Assembly: GCA_032622095.1 (NCBI GenBank) | Contig: CP136061.1 | Location: 90,747,845-90,811,844, forward strand | Direction: 5' to 3' | DNA length: 64,000 bases | Source: Siphonodentalium dalli | Lineage: Eukaryota; Mollusca; Scaphopoda; Gadilida; Siphonodentaliidae | Shown here: piece by piece, positions 49,459-60,982 of the stretch | Layout of the letters: every line of letters begins with the position of its first letter | How positions within the stretch are numbered: position 1 is the stretch's first letter | Notes under the pieces: generated by a model | Databases searched by the model: none | The model's input: only the letters and a program-made list of their open reading frames with translations | What the model was told of the DNA's origin: nothing | Made by a program: the position numbers and the translations under genes

Positions 49459-49929
49459 GCTTACTCTGTGTTTATTCTCCTTATTAAGTTGACCTTCTTT
49501 ATTTTCAGTAGTCTTCATTGAATTCAGTATCATGAACTTCAATGTAAAATAACGCTCAAATAAAATATATGGCCATACACTTGGTAACCACAATATGCTA
49601 TTGGATTTGTAGTGTTGCCAAGGCATTTCTGTACAAGAACCATTCAATGTATGGGCTAGCCACTCATTGAAAGTGAGGGCGCATGTTTAGTGATGAGTTT
49701 CTGACATGCACCTTACCATCTCCGTTCACATCACGTGGAGTCACCTCGGCTATCATTACTAATAATGTACAACTTTCATTCTTAATACATATTGTTTGCC
49801 GAGTTGAATAAACTCATGATATTGCAGAAAATGCACAACAATTCATGTTTTATTGCATGTCGGTGAATTTGTGGCACGAAAGAACGCTGTCCTGTGTAGA
49901 TAGGCCTACATACATTGTAATGTACTCAC

Positions 49930-49971
49930 ATGAGAATTCAAGACAGTGTAGAACACAAAGATGAATAGTCC
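49930..49971 (-). CDS. Adhesion-type GPCR, TM7 exon (42 nt)
   Basis: A TACTTTTTCAG acceptor (ending 49972) precedes GGACTATTC. The exon encodes GLFIFVFYTVLNSH and is followed by the donor GTGAGTAC. This is the start of TM7 in adhesion receptors (NSLQG-F-IF-F-...LN), and it joins in phase 0 to the TM6 exon, giving LNSLQGLFIFVFYTVLN across the splice. At 14 codons it is a microexon. If the donor were ignored, the frame would stop seven codons later (VSTLQCM, then TAG), so an alternative short tail is possible. Exons for the cytoplasmic tail should lie below 49.9 kb but none was recognised; the LTR element occupies 44.3-49.5 kb. Confidence 0.88.
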
Positions 49972-52191
49972 CTGAAAAAGTACAAAACTAAATAAGTTCA
50001 GGTAATACACATCAGATAGCAGTGTCAGCTATTTCGGAATAGAAGAAACCGTTCTCTTATTATACCCCTATGCACAATTACTAATTAGATAAAATAACAC
50101 AAAATAGTTCTTTCAACTGGTCAACGTTATGTTTTGTACTTATTCATAACGTTTCCTAAAATCTACCTTGGGCAGTGTTAAAGTCAAATAAAACATTATT
50201 ATACTATAAAAGATGAGCACCGAATGCAAACGGAATAATGAGAGAGAAGACAACGATCACACTCGTCAATGATATCCATATTTCGTCCCGATGTTTAGAG
50301 CACAGCCATTGAAACCGATTGTCACACATGTTTGGTGTGACACCAACCGAAGGTATAATGTGTCTCAGAATCAGATGAGAGCGATACGTGAATATGAGCA
50401 GTCGGTGTGTCATCTAACAGTTTTACTTGTTCTCTTGCAACAGCTTATTGGTGACACGGTCCATGTATGCGGATATGCCATATTGAGTGAATATCGAAAC
50501 AAATACAAGTAAAGTATGAAAACATATGAGGTCAACGCAACGACATAGAAAAACAAGAGCATTGCTGGAGCGTGGCAAAATACAATAATAATTTGAGCTT
50601 ACAAAGAATATATGATTTATCATTAATTGCAATGTCCAATCGCATTCAAATCCTAAGTAAAGAAGGCCGCAACTCATGTGACATTAATTGGACAGAACCC
50701 ACATTAGAACTTGACCTGTATTTTTTTGTGAGAAACACACATACTGGTCCGCTTTCTTTCAGATCAAATAATACAACCAGGAGTTACCCGTCTGAAACCG
50801 AAATATAATGAAATAATATAACCAGGAGTTACCCGTCTGAAACCGAAATATAATGAAATTGGTCAATTATAAATCGAAAAAGGGCCGTAATTCACATAAA
50901 ATTTCCCACCAATGAATATGAAACATTCGGCATTTGTATTATAATTTCACCAGTCTGTTGTCTGCCGATATGTCCTGGTCATCCATAAACATGAATAATA
51001 CACCATTCCAATGTATATTTTGATAACTGAATGGGAGAACCAATCTATCAAAGAGAGGGTTAATTCCTATAGTATTACAGAAAAATTCTTTCCACACAGA
51101 CTTTTTGAACTAATTTCTATAATTAGATAATATATTGGGATACAGATTAATTAAAACTAGACCATGTTTCATTTCAATCAACTTACAGTGTAGGGACTCC
51201 CATGGTTAATATTGCAAACGGGAGGAATCGCGCCAATGAAATTGCTTGCGCATCGAAGAATGTGTTGCTTGACCAATAAATAGCTTCCTGCCAAACAGAT
51301 AATTATTCACATTGTGTCTCTTATTCACACAAGCCCCTCCTAAATAGTGCTAAAAATAACTATCACGGAAAGCGAAGTGATAGAGAAAGCGATATTGAAA
51401 TTCTCGACGTTGCAATTAAGAATGTATTGCAGAAAATATGCATTGATTCATTGAATCCAGAACAAGAGAATATTCTACACATCGAATTTATCCACAGAAA
51501 AGACGTTTTAGTTATTCTGCTTTCGGGTTACGGCTATTGTTATCAACACATGTGGGCATTGTCACACGTCAATCAAAAATAGTAAACGGTGCCTTATTTT
51601 CGAACATGATTATTAATGAGTTGTCACGAGCTGGGGACTACCCGTTCATCTCTGAAATAAATTTAACCATTAAGTACCTAGACCGTAAGTTGATTGAATA
51701 GAAACATTGTCTACTTTTAATTAGACTGGCCGGACATACTGACGGACATTATACAGTTATTGCATTGTTTCGAGGTTGACAAGAGGAATTGTCAACCCGA
51801 GGAAGTCAATATTCACCAAGGACGAAGGCCGAGGTGAATATTGACTTCCAAGGGCTGACAATTCCTCGTGTCAACCAAGAAACAATGCGATAACTGTTTT
51901 ATTATATGAAACGCACTTTGATTGGACAAGACGTTGTGACGTCGAACGTCGCTGGGAAAATGCTATCTATTTTCAGGTCTGATAATAAGTTATGTTAACC
52001 CCTGGGGTATCTGACGTCACTCAGAACTGATATTAACCTCTTGTTTGATTAATGGGGTGAACATCATTATATATCTCTATTTTTAAGTTATGTTTTAACA
52101 TAGGAATTGGGAAAGAAACTTATGATCATATATTAATATAATTAACTGTCTTTTGACGTAACACCTTCCGCAATAAATACACTCAACTTAC
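49972..52191. other. Intron TM6-TM7, 2.2 kb
   Basis: Holds a 144-bp foldback (51754-51897), a short direct repeat near 50769-50855 (ATAACCAGGAGTTACCCGTC twice), and two hydrophobic minus-strand frames at 50204-50677 of unknown meaning. Confidence 0.6.
51754..51897. repeat. Foldback, 144 bp
   Basis: ACAGTTATTGCATTGTTTCG pairs with the right arm ending AACAATGCGATAACTGT. Inner GAGGAATTGTCA and GAAGTCAATATTCACC also pair. Confidence 0.9.
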
Positions 52192-52318
52192 CTGCAATGA
52201 GTTGAGTATTGCAAATAAATACTGAAATGCAACGAGGTCCTCGTTAACCGAGAATACACCAAGCACCCAAGTCATTCCAAGCAGAGGCATCAGCACACAT
52301 ATACTCCGGACACCACTC
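52192..52318 (-). CDS. Adhesion-type GPCR, TM6 exon
   Basis: The acceptor TTATTGAATTTGACAG is followed by one base completing a Lys codon, then 42 codons ending AFQYLFAILNSLQ before the donor GTAAGTTG. PLLGMTWVLGVFSV is the hallmark TM6 of adhesion (class B2) receptors, with the conserved Trp switch residue. AFQYLFAILNSLQ is the extracellular loop 3/TM7 entry. The incoming phase (2) matches the TM5 exon and the outgoing phase is 0. Longer open sequence upstream of the acceptor (to 52368) is intronic. Confidence 0.93.
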
Positions 52319-54310
52319 CTGTCAAATTCAATAATTGAACTTACGTCAAACGCGAGCATTAACCCCACATAACAGGCGGACTACTAGCAGTAACATTTGG
52401 AAACGGATTAACACACATCAAAAGATGCATGCATCAGATCACTCATGAATTATTCTACAAAGAATTCAGCAATTGCTTTCAAATTCAAAACATTTACGTA
52501 TTCCATACACAAACACGGACATTCATTGAAAATTTCATTCAAATGATCATATCCACTGAGAAACATTGGAGAAAACGCGACATAACACCCCTCTTACACA
52601 TTTTATTTGGAAACGGCCTCGGTTTCAACGTTGGTGCATCCCAAATTGACAGTTTCAGTATATGTCAGTATATTTGAGCTGATTTGATACGATTCGGAAT
52701 GATTGCTCTCATAGTGCAGTGATAATGGAGTGGGTAATGTATGGAGTTTACAAAGCAAATGGTAATTTGACAGGTAATGGTACACGAGACCCATGGGTGA
52801 AATAAAACAGATCAATACATATATATATAGATGTAACTACAGCACTAGCCAGCAAAGCGTCTTTTACTAGTGCACCATACAAATTATGTCTTCAGTGTTC
52901 CATGTCATGACGAAACATGCCTCGCCCTTTATTCAGATTCTAAGCTACCAAAAGAAAATGTTTAGAACCAGAAGTGCCACCCAAAAAGACATTAGCTTGT
53001 TGCGTGTACCCAATTAGTTTCTATAATTTAGATGGCCAACATTAAGTATTGTGTTTTTGATTGATATTATAACTGTTGTGTGTATATGTTGCTGAACACC
53101 GTCACCGTCACTGTAGAGCTTCGCGATATTGACTAAGGTACTGAAATCGCGATATGACTAAATACCGTGTATAATTTTATTTGTCATTATTTTCTGAATT
53201 ATTTCACATTTATGACGAACTCATTAGTATTAAGGAAAAAACAATGTACAAGACACTAGCTCTACAAAGCTACTCACTACTGCGAAGTCACAGCGGAAGC
53301 AACACAGAGCGTCAGGGCGTCATAGAGTCATCGTCTATAGTCAACACTGAAATGGGAAAACTACTGGGTGCGTCGCTTACGTTCTTAAATTGTCTGGGTG
53401 TCGCTGACATTATACAAATAACATACTAATTTGTCTGTATCGTACTTTAATCTGTCCATAGTCAAATTTTAACTGAGAATTGAGTGCCTAACTTGGACTA
53501 CCATATAGACTTGATTGTGGTTATATCGCCATCAGAGTATTACATTTCACACACTGACCTGGATGTCAGAAAACCAACAATGCCGCAAATTGTCGACACC
53601 ATTTGTATAAACATTAGCCCTTGTAAAACAAATTACAATAAACGCAAATAAATTCTCTTATTAATTGAGTGAACAAACGCCGATGAGCAGCCTGCACGTA
53701 GACGTTGACACCTTCTGCAGTAAAAAAAAACGTCAGTAGCGTCTAATCCGAAACATCTGTCTTGTTTTCTGCTTGTGTGTAGAAAGAAATTTCAACTTAG
53801 ATCCATGCATTTTGCCTGTATTATATTTAAAAAACCCCGCCTAAATAATTGGAATAACGTCATCCTCGATATACCGACTATCCGTTTTATTCGAAACCGG
53901 CAACACAATATACAAAATTATATCCCGACATGACTAAATACTGAGAAATAGAAAGCCCTGAGAACACGTGGGTTTTAAGAACGGACCAAGGCCAGTAGCG
54001 ATTCTCAATAATAGAATGAACGTTGTTGTAACTAGAGGTCGAGAACCATGTATGAATATTTAACAACGAAATTCAATTTAGATCATTAAAAGGCTAACGG
54101 TTTGTAATCTGACATCATTTCCTATTGTGATATATGAGTTTTGTAAGTGTTTCAATTACATAAATATCTACGTAGAATCGCCACCTCCACTGCTGTAACT
54201 AACACGACGCGCAAAACTTGTCATCTCTTCTCTGGTTTAAACAAGTTAACTAAGGTGCCTAAGTAATCTACATAAATTGAGGTGGCGGTTCTATGCCTTA
54301 AATCACTTAC
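52319..54310. other. Intron TM5-TM6, 2.0 kb
   Basis: No second gene seen. Between about 54160 and 54298 the sequences CTACGTAGAATCGCCACCTC and GAGGTGGCGGTTCTATG form an inverted pair close to the TM5 exon donor. Confidence 0.55.
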
Positions 54311-54396
54311 TTGGCTTTGTCCTTCTTGCTTCTGTTAAGCATTGTAGACGTGGAATACATAGCTCGAAGAACCAAAATTATAATTATGGTATTAGC
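54311..54396 (-). CDS. Adhesion-type GPCR, TM5/intracellular loop 3 exon
   Basis: A pyrimidine-rich TTTTTTTCCGTTCCAG acceptor leads into ANTIIIILVLRAMYSTSTML, then NRSKKDKA and two bases of the next codon, followed by the donor GTAAGTGA. The hydrophobic stretch completes TM5 and the lysine-rich end is loop 3, which contacts the G protein. The exon is 86 nt. The split Lys codon (AA|G) is completed by the TM6 exon. A Helitron ends only 39 bp upstream of this exon. Confidence 0.92.
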
Positions 54397-54435
54397 CTGG
54401 AACGGAAAAAAATGTCCTGCTTAAATATATATATA

Positions 54436-55078
54436 CTAGCAGATTAGCCCGCTACTGGCGGGATTGGTCCCATGGCTTTGGTCGATCCATTAATTTTTGT
54501 TTTTCAAGGTAACCCCGTACAGGCACGCCGACAGCATGCTATCATTTGCGGGTACCCGTTTCAAGGTCATGTTGGGTGGACAAAATAACCCGACAAAAAT
54601 ATTCCCCGTCCCGAGTTCACCATACATAACAAATTTCACGTCGATGTCACCGCTGACGACCGAGATATCGCGCAAGGTCATTTGTGGGTACCCGTTTCAA
54701 GGTCAATGTCAAGGTCACCTCGGGCGGACAAACTGACCCGACGAAAATCTACCTCGTCCATTGGAAGCCCTAAGTCCGAAATTTCGTTTCTCGTCTCGAT
54801 ATCCCCAGTTTCCGAGACGGTCGATTGAGCCGTATTTATACTCGTGTATATAAACGCTCTTTAACAACGACACCGCAGATACGAACGCTCTTTAATCATT
54901 AACCCATCAATCCCCATTACGGTGGCAGTTGAATGGCGAGGGAGTGGTCGCACGGACTCGCGAATGGCCCGAGTGCACTGCCTGTGAGTTTTTACCCTTA
55001 CGCAGCAAGCTTGGGTTCAGCAGTTCTCGAGTCTATAGCGCACATATATACGGAAGTATCAAAATATATAGTAGTAGA
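54436..55078 (-). mobile_element. Helitron relic, B type, in the receptor intron
   Basis: On the minus strand it begins TCTACTACTATATATTTTGA, has TACTTCCGTATATATGTG like the array heads, and ends CCGCCAGTAGCGGGCTAATC then TGCTAG. Interior TTAAAGAGCGTT motifs match the array. The 3' flank is T as expected; the 5' flank base is T rather than A. Its end is 39 bp from the TM5 exon. Confidence 0.8.
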
Positions 55079-55228
55079 ATATGCGTGTGAGCTATTGAGG
55101 GTACGATCACTAGGTAAAACGGGAACTCCAAAAAGTTGCTATTTATATATTTCTAATGGCCGTTTTATATATCTGATTAAATGTTCAATTATAGAGTGCC
55201 GACCATGCCTGAATGCGGTTGTAGCTAA

Positions 55229-56722
55229 CTTAAAGGTGGATTATCTCTTTGTAAACATGTACATGTATTATACAGTTACAGGGGTATAAAATATTAGATC
55301 TGAATAGAAGACTCCTGTCCGGAAATGCTTGTATCGATTAATATTCGTTTTATTTCGAATATTTTCTTGTCTAAAATGGTGTGGTTGTTTAGCTGACGAA
55401 CAATAGTGGTTACTGTTAACAGAGACCAGAAAGTTTGTCACAAATAAACATTAATTATACTCATTATCGCTTATAACTATGGAATAAAACAACACAACCA
55501 ATAAATCTGGGACATTTGACGTTCGGTACGTAGCCATAGGAACAACCTAATGATTAAAAATTAATTGATAGAAGCGTTTCCAGACAGGGGTCTTCAGTTC
55601 ATATTTATTATTTTATACCCACGCAACTATTTCAAATTTTTAATCCAAAAAAAAATCCATCTTTAATATAACTATACAATGAATATGAAAAGCGCCTACA
55701 ATAGCAGCCCCAAACAAAATATATACTAAAACAATGGAAATTAACCTCATATTAAAGATTCAACATAATTTTGAACTCAAGATATAGTGACGGGAGATGC
55801 GATGGTGCAGCATTAAATATCACGTGCCAGTGTATTATCTTATATATATATTTCAATAGGGAGCCTTGCATATATAAAATAATGCACTGTCTTACAATTT
55901 CAAGGTAAATATTGTTAGGCCAATGAATCTTCTCTTATATGCGAGATATATAATAGAATGTATTGGGACAGGGTTGTCGCAAAATTTCAGGAAGCTCCAG
56001 TGATGGAATGGTTGAAGGATTTAGTTCGGAATGAATACATGTTTCAGCGATTTTTATACAGTTATTGTGTTTCGATAGTTTACTTTTATGTTGCAAATTG
56101 TTGCATCTAGTATATATCCATGTCGGTGTCGTCCTTGCTTGTCAATATGTGTCACATCATTATTTTTTAAATTAAAGATGGAGTATCTCTTCATATAACA
56201 ATCTTGAAATAGGTGCGTGTGTATAAAATAATAAATATGAATTGAAGACCCCTGTCCGGAAACGCTTCTATTCATTAATATTGATTTTATTTCGAATATT
56301 TTGTTATAAAATGAGATGATTAAATGAGACACTTTGTTGTTCTATTTTTAGAATAGATCATGCAGGCGATACCACATAGCGATACAGACCATTAGGTTGT
56401 TCCCACAGCTAAGTTACGAACGTCAAATGTCCCAGATTGATTGTTTGTATTATTTTATTCCACAGTTATAAGCGATAATGAGACTATTTAACGTTTATTT
56501 GTGACAAACTTATACAACAAAATTCCTGCTCTTTGTTAACAGTAACCACTATTGTTCGTTAGCTAAACAACCAAACGTTTTTAGACCAGAAAATATTCGA
56601 AATGTAATCAAAATTAATCGGTAGAAGCATTTCCGGACAGGGATCTTCGATTCATATGAAATATTTTATAAACCGGTAACTATATAACACATGTTTACAA
56701 AGAGATAGACCATCTTTAAGTT
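55229..56722. repeat. Nested inverted repeat, about 1.5 kb
   Basis: The outer arms, 55229-55565 and 56388-56722, are reverse complements for about 335 bp with moderate divergence (TATCTCTTTGTAAACATGT, ACAATAGTGGTTACTGTTAA and GGGACATTTGACGTTCG on one side and their complements on the other). Inner arms, about 55568-55690 and 56160-56290, are a second inverted pair sharing the CCTGTCCGGAAACGCTTCTA end. It resembles two related foldback elements, one inside the other. Lies in the TM5 intron. Confidence 0.8.
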
Positions 56723-56773
56723 TGTCACCAAATTCTCTAGATAAAATGGACGCAATAATTGTTGATATACTAA

Positions 56774-57627
56774 ACTTATTCAGGATCTGGGGATAGGAAC
56801 AGATGGTCAGCAAACATTACTTATTCAGGGTCTGGGGATAGGTACAGATTGTCGGCAAACATTACTTATTCAGGGTCTGTGGGTAGGTACAGATTGTCGG
56901 CAAACATTACTTATTCATGGTCTGGGGATAGGTACAGATTGTCGGCAAATATTTCTTAATCAAGGTCTGGGGATAGGTACATATTGTCGGCAAATATTAC
57001 TTATTCAGGGTCTGGGGATAGGTACAGATTGTCGGCAAACATTACTTATTCAGGGTATGGGGATAGCTACAGATTGTCGGCAAACATTACTTAATCAGGG
57101 TCTGGGGATAGGAACAGATTGTCGGCAAATATTACTTATTCAGGGTCTGGGGATAGGTACAGATTGTCGGCAAACATTTCTTATTCAGGGTATGGGGATA
57201 GCTAGATTGTCGGCAAACATTACTTAATCAGGGTCTGGGGATAGGAACAGATTGTCGGCAAACATTACTTATTCAGGGTCTGGGGACAGGTACAGATTGT
57301 CGGCAAACATTACTTATTCAGGGTCTGGGATAGGAACAGATTGTCGGCAAACATTACTTATTCGGGGTCTGGGGATAGGTACAGATTGTCGGCAAACATG
57401 ACTTATTCAGGGTCTGGGGATAGGTACAGATTGTCGGCAAACATTACTTATGCAGGGTCTGGGGATAGGCACAGATTGTCGGCAAACATTACTTATTCAG
57501 GGTCTGGGGATAGGTACAGATTGTCGGCAAACATTACTTATGCAGGGTCTGGGGATAGGCACAGATTGTCGGCAAACATTACTTATTCAGGGTCTGATGA
57601 TATGTACAGATTGTCGGCAAACATTAC
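56774..57627 (+). repeat. 45-bp minisatellite, about 19 copies
   Basis: Units read TTATTCAGGGTCTGGGGATA followed by GGTACAGATTGTCGGCAAACATTAC. The period is a multiple of three, so a 124-codon frame (57341-57715) stays open through the last six or so units. Earlier units contain length changes and a stop. Intronic. Confidence 0.95.
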
Positions 57628-57967
57628 GCGGCTAACGTTTCAATATTGGTGCCTTCAAGCTATATGTAACAGTACTACGTCACGTGTCATTATACCACAA
57701 TCAGACGCGTATTAAACCAGTACAAACGGCGCACAATGCATAGATATTTACTGCCTGTTCTCCCGAAAATCAGCACGTTATTGACTTAAAATAGGATTTT
57801 TTAAGTTCATAATCGACGTAGAATCGCCTCAATTTGAATCCTCAACGAACCGAAAATGAGAGTGTTCGAGTTTCATTATCGACTCATAATAACTTAGTAT
57901 AAGTTCATTATGGGCGGCCAATAACACAAAATAACCTACTTAGGATTTATCAGACGAACGCTCTTTA

Positions 57968-58286
57968 AATGTGTTTTCACTGTGGCCCGCGCCATAAAAC
58001 GGAATAACGATTATAAATCCAATATCGTCTTATTTCAGAATAAAATAATCCAATATGAACATATGATTATTATTGGTCGCTTATTAACCTATTTGCGCGA
58101 GGATATGATGTTGATATTTAACGTCTAACTGTGGAAATATACCAACATATCATCGTACAAATAGGTTCATATTGGACTTAACGTTTCAGATAGGTTCATA
58201 TTATTCTTATTTGATTCTCAATTAAGCCCAAAGTAGACTTATATCGTTATTCCGTTTTATGGCACGGACCACTGTGAATACACATT
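57968..58286. mobile_element. Inverted-repeat element, about 319 bp
   Basis: AATGTGTTTTCACTGTGGCC at the left pairs with the complement of the right end CGGACCACTGTGAATACACATT. Next to these, CCATAAAACGGAATAACGAT pairs with ATCGTTATTCCGTTTTATGG. Confidence 0.8.
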
Positions 58287-58429
58287 ATAAATAGTGTACA
58301 TCTGGAAAGTCGAATTAGGTTCATGTAGATCGTTCAGATTCAAATAATGCCGTTATTGGCGTATTTGTGTTTGTGAAATAAGTTCAATGTGAGCTTATTT
58401 TCAGAACAGACTGAATATACATATGTGAA

Positions 58430-58760
58430 AACCCTGTGCCAATGCATTCTCTTATATAAGCGAGTCCGAGTCGAACATAGGTCGCCTCACATATATATAA
58501 GAGAATGCATTGGCCTAACAAATTTTATATTATTTTTTATAATGTTAGAAAATGTAAGAAAGAATGAAATTAAATGATAACATTTTTTTTAAAGAATGTA
58601 AGATATAATAATAAAAAATGATAAAAAATTGTTAAATAATGTAAGAAAAAATGATAAAAATTAATAACGAATGTAAGAAAAATTTAAAAAAAATTTATAA
58701 AATTGTTAAAGAATCTAAGAAAAAATTATAAAATTTGTTAATAGAATGTAAGAATTTTTT
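58430..58760. mobile_element. Partial MITE (GACCCGCCATATC family) and A-rich repeats
   Basis: CTGTGCCAATGCATTCTCTT to AGAATGCATTGGCCTAACAA is one internal hairpin of the family. The terminal repeats are absent. An AATGTAAGAAAAAATGATAA-type low-complexity stretch follows, immediately before the loop 2 exon donor. Confidence 0.7.
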
Positions 58761-58826
58761 TTTTAAATGACCAAAAGTGTGGACCGTATACGTGTGGGAT
58801 CATGCAATAACGATTACTATACGCAC

Positions 58827-58893
58827 GGTGATTATACACAAAGCAGGAACCACGAATGCCCAAATGAGATAATTGGATATCGAGAGCCAACAG
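58827..58893 (-). CDS. Adhesion-type GPCR, extracellular loop 2/TM5 exon
   Basis: Acceptor TTATTTCAG; the first base C completes the Tyr codon TA|C, then 22 codons read CWLSISNYLIWAF and VVPALCIIT, ending at the donor GTGCGT. YCWLS is the conserved loop 2 motif whose Cys pairs with the Cys at the start of TM3. The IWAFVVPA segment corresponds to the (I)WAFxGP start of TM5, with Val replacing the usual Gly before Pro. The donor is weaker than the others. The exon is only 67 nt and was found by phase and motif rather than as a long open frame. Confidence 0.9.
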
Positions 58894-59409
58894 CTGAAAT
58901 AAACAAGGCATATAAATTAATAAACTTGTTAAGATAGACATGAGACAATATGCAGGTGTCCAACGAAATGTTTACTTTTCAAATGTCAAACTTGCACTTT
59001 ACAGAGGTCTTATTGTGCGAGATGATTGTTATTATAATTACATTTCTTATATACATGTTTGTTAAAGGGGTAGATCTGGAATTTCTGTGAATCCAACTGC
59101 CATGATACAAAGAAGCCCCATGATACCGCCTCCAAGATTTCAAACCCAGTATAACACAATAAGCTGGTAGTTTGGTATTAATACTGTTATACTGGTAATA
59201 AATACCACTATCCAATCATTTAAAAGACCTGGACTGTTTTATGTTGTCGGATGGAAGCGGGTAGTATCTTATTGAAATTAAAAATCAAATTTCGTGACGA
59301 TGGGGAAGCTCTTTCCTGGTGATTGTTAGTAGTAACTGTGTGGGTTGTCAATTTCTTCGAGAAACGTCACCAACACATTTCGATTTCAATGCAACTCGAC
59401 GTTTGACTA

Positions 59410-59545
59410 TTTTTGTTTCGTGAATGTTAGTGGTGGACCGCTGGTTTTACTGCCGCAGATTTAGTTTCACGGCGAATCGGTAGCGGAGGCGTAAAACGGG
59501 TACTTGCTACTGTAAAACCAGCGGTCTACCACATAAAATCACAAA
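59410..59545. repeat. Foldback around a GTGGTAGACCGCTGG motif
   Basis: TGGTGGACCGCTGGTTTTAC (from 59431) pairs with GTAAAACCAGCGGTCTACCA. Weaker pairing continues outward. Confidence 0.8.
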
Positions 59546-59620
59546 CCACAAAAGTGTTGTCTCCATTCTAATTAATAGTGTAAACACGTTGTGCAAATAG
59601 CGCTTTATCGGCAACATATT

Positions 59621-59722
59621 TCAAGTGTTTTCTGCCTCCGCTGTGTACCAAATACCAAACAATGCTGCACCAAATAGAAGTGCAACTACAAATAGTTGCT
59701 GACTTAGGGTGGCGATATTCAT
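59621..59722 (-). CDS. 33-codon hydrophobic small ORF in receptor intron
   Basis: ATG to TGA on the same strand as the receptor. It reads MNIATLSQQLFVVALLFGAA and continues LFGIWYTAEAENT. It has one clear membrane-spanning stretch (about residues 10-25) with a short acidic tail, like many single-pass micropeptides. The frame is open a further 13 codons or so upstream of the Met. No family is recognised and chance is quite possible. It is too short to judge from composition. Confidence 0.2.
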   Translation of the reverse strand: MNIATLSQQLFVVALLFGAALFGIWYTAEAENT

Positions 59723-60137
59723 TAGTATTCTATTAAATTCGGCGTTAGTCACAACGTGTGTCTACTGATGCAATGCATGTTAAAAACAACTGACGGCTTG
59801 AAGTGTCTGTGTGAAAGTAACACACATGGCGACGTGCCACATTATATAAAGACAATGAAATAGAAAGTACTGATACATGTGTTGATTTTCCTTTATTTTG
59901 TTGCACACACATTGCTTTATGTCTGCAAAATACAGAAGATTTAAAAACGTTCAATAGAAACAAACTGCCATGTCCTTGAACAATCAAATCGATTACGTTG
60001 ACAACGTCATCGACGCCGTCAAATTTAACAGAACATATCTTGTCTAAATTATGAAGTTAAGATAAACAATATATGTCGACTTAAGTTTTAGTATCACAAC
60101 ATACAATCTTCAGAGTCTGCAATAGACATAGACATGT

Positions 60138-60512
60138 TAAAGTGACGTGAAACACTCCTGTATGATGATCAAATAGAAATTGAGAACAATCTGGCTCAAA
60201 TTAATTATTTGTTACGAATATTAATCAAAATTGACGACACACACCGCCATTCTTATATATTAATTAAAGGCAATGACTATCGATTGCGAAATTATTTGTG
60301 TTAGATTATGCCGATAATTGCGTCCCGAATCGAGATATAAATATTTACAATTGGGCGTAGTTCAGACGATGTTTTCTATGGAGTGGTACGGTCTATTTCT
60401 TTGAAATTTTCGCCATCTTTGTAGAATGCTATAATACCCAGGTTGGAATAGCACCTGAGTACTAACTTATCAATTTCTCGCACCCGAACAAGTCCATAAT
60501 ATGTCTTTAACG
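60138..60512 (+). repeat. Dispersed repeat, copy 2 of a pair (with 8290-8675)
   Basis: AAGTGACGTGAAACACTCCT to CACCCGAACAAGTCCATAAT; collinear with the copy near the start of the window. Lies within the receptor intron. Confidence 0.75.
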
Positions 60513-60912
60513 TTGTTGCACTCGTTTGTCGTGCAGCGAGGTAATTATCAAACCTGGTTTACCACGTTACACTAAACTCGTACAATAACGTAAACCAGTT
60601 AACACACTTGTGTCGTTCTATATATTTACTACTGATGGGGGAAGGTAATCCCGCTTAATTTGCAGGGGATCGTCAATGCATTGGCCAGCAAGAAGGATTC
60701 CTTCTTGTGTACAAGGATACCCAGATACTAAAACACAAGAAGACATACAACATTCAAGTTGCTCGATTGTATGTTAATCTACATGTAAATCGACCTCAAA
60801 AGATATCAAGGCCACTTGACGACTTCTTATAATTGAACACAAAAATCTGATACATTTTCATCTCAAAAATGCACAGTCAGGGTAGCCGAGTTAATTCGTG
60901 TAGGCAACTTAC

Positions 60913-60982
60913 TAGTTGTCATTTCCGTATCCTTCAAGTTGAGTGGCTCCCAGCGAAACTGCTACTATCACCGCTGGTGCAC
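60913..60982 (-). CDS. Adhesion-type GPCR, TM4 exon
   Basis: Acceptor GTAATTGTTTTACTCAG; GT completes the Gly codon G|GT, followed by APAVIVAVSLGATQLEGYGN and DN, then TA left over before the donor GTAAGTTG. Together with the previous exon this gives LGWGAPAVIVAVSLGA, the typical TM4 GWG.P motif, followed by GYGN at the start of extracellular loop 2. The 70-nt length and phases 1 in, 2 out fit both neighbours. Confidence 0.93.

Noticed and set aside
50204-50677. Two hydrophobic minus-strand frames resembling membrane segments
   Set aside because: They sit in the TM6-TM7 intron, end in stops, and have no recognisable family motif or convincing splice pair. They are possibly remnants of another membrane gene.
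57341-57715. 124-codon repeat protein gene
   Set aside because: The frame exists only because the minisatellite period is divisible by three; other units are out of frame.
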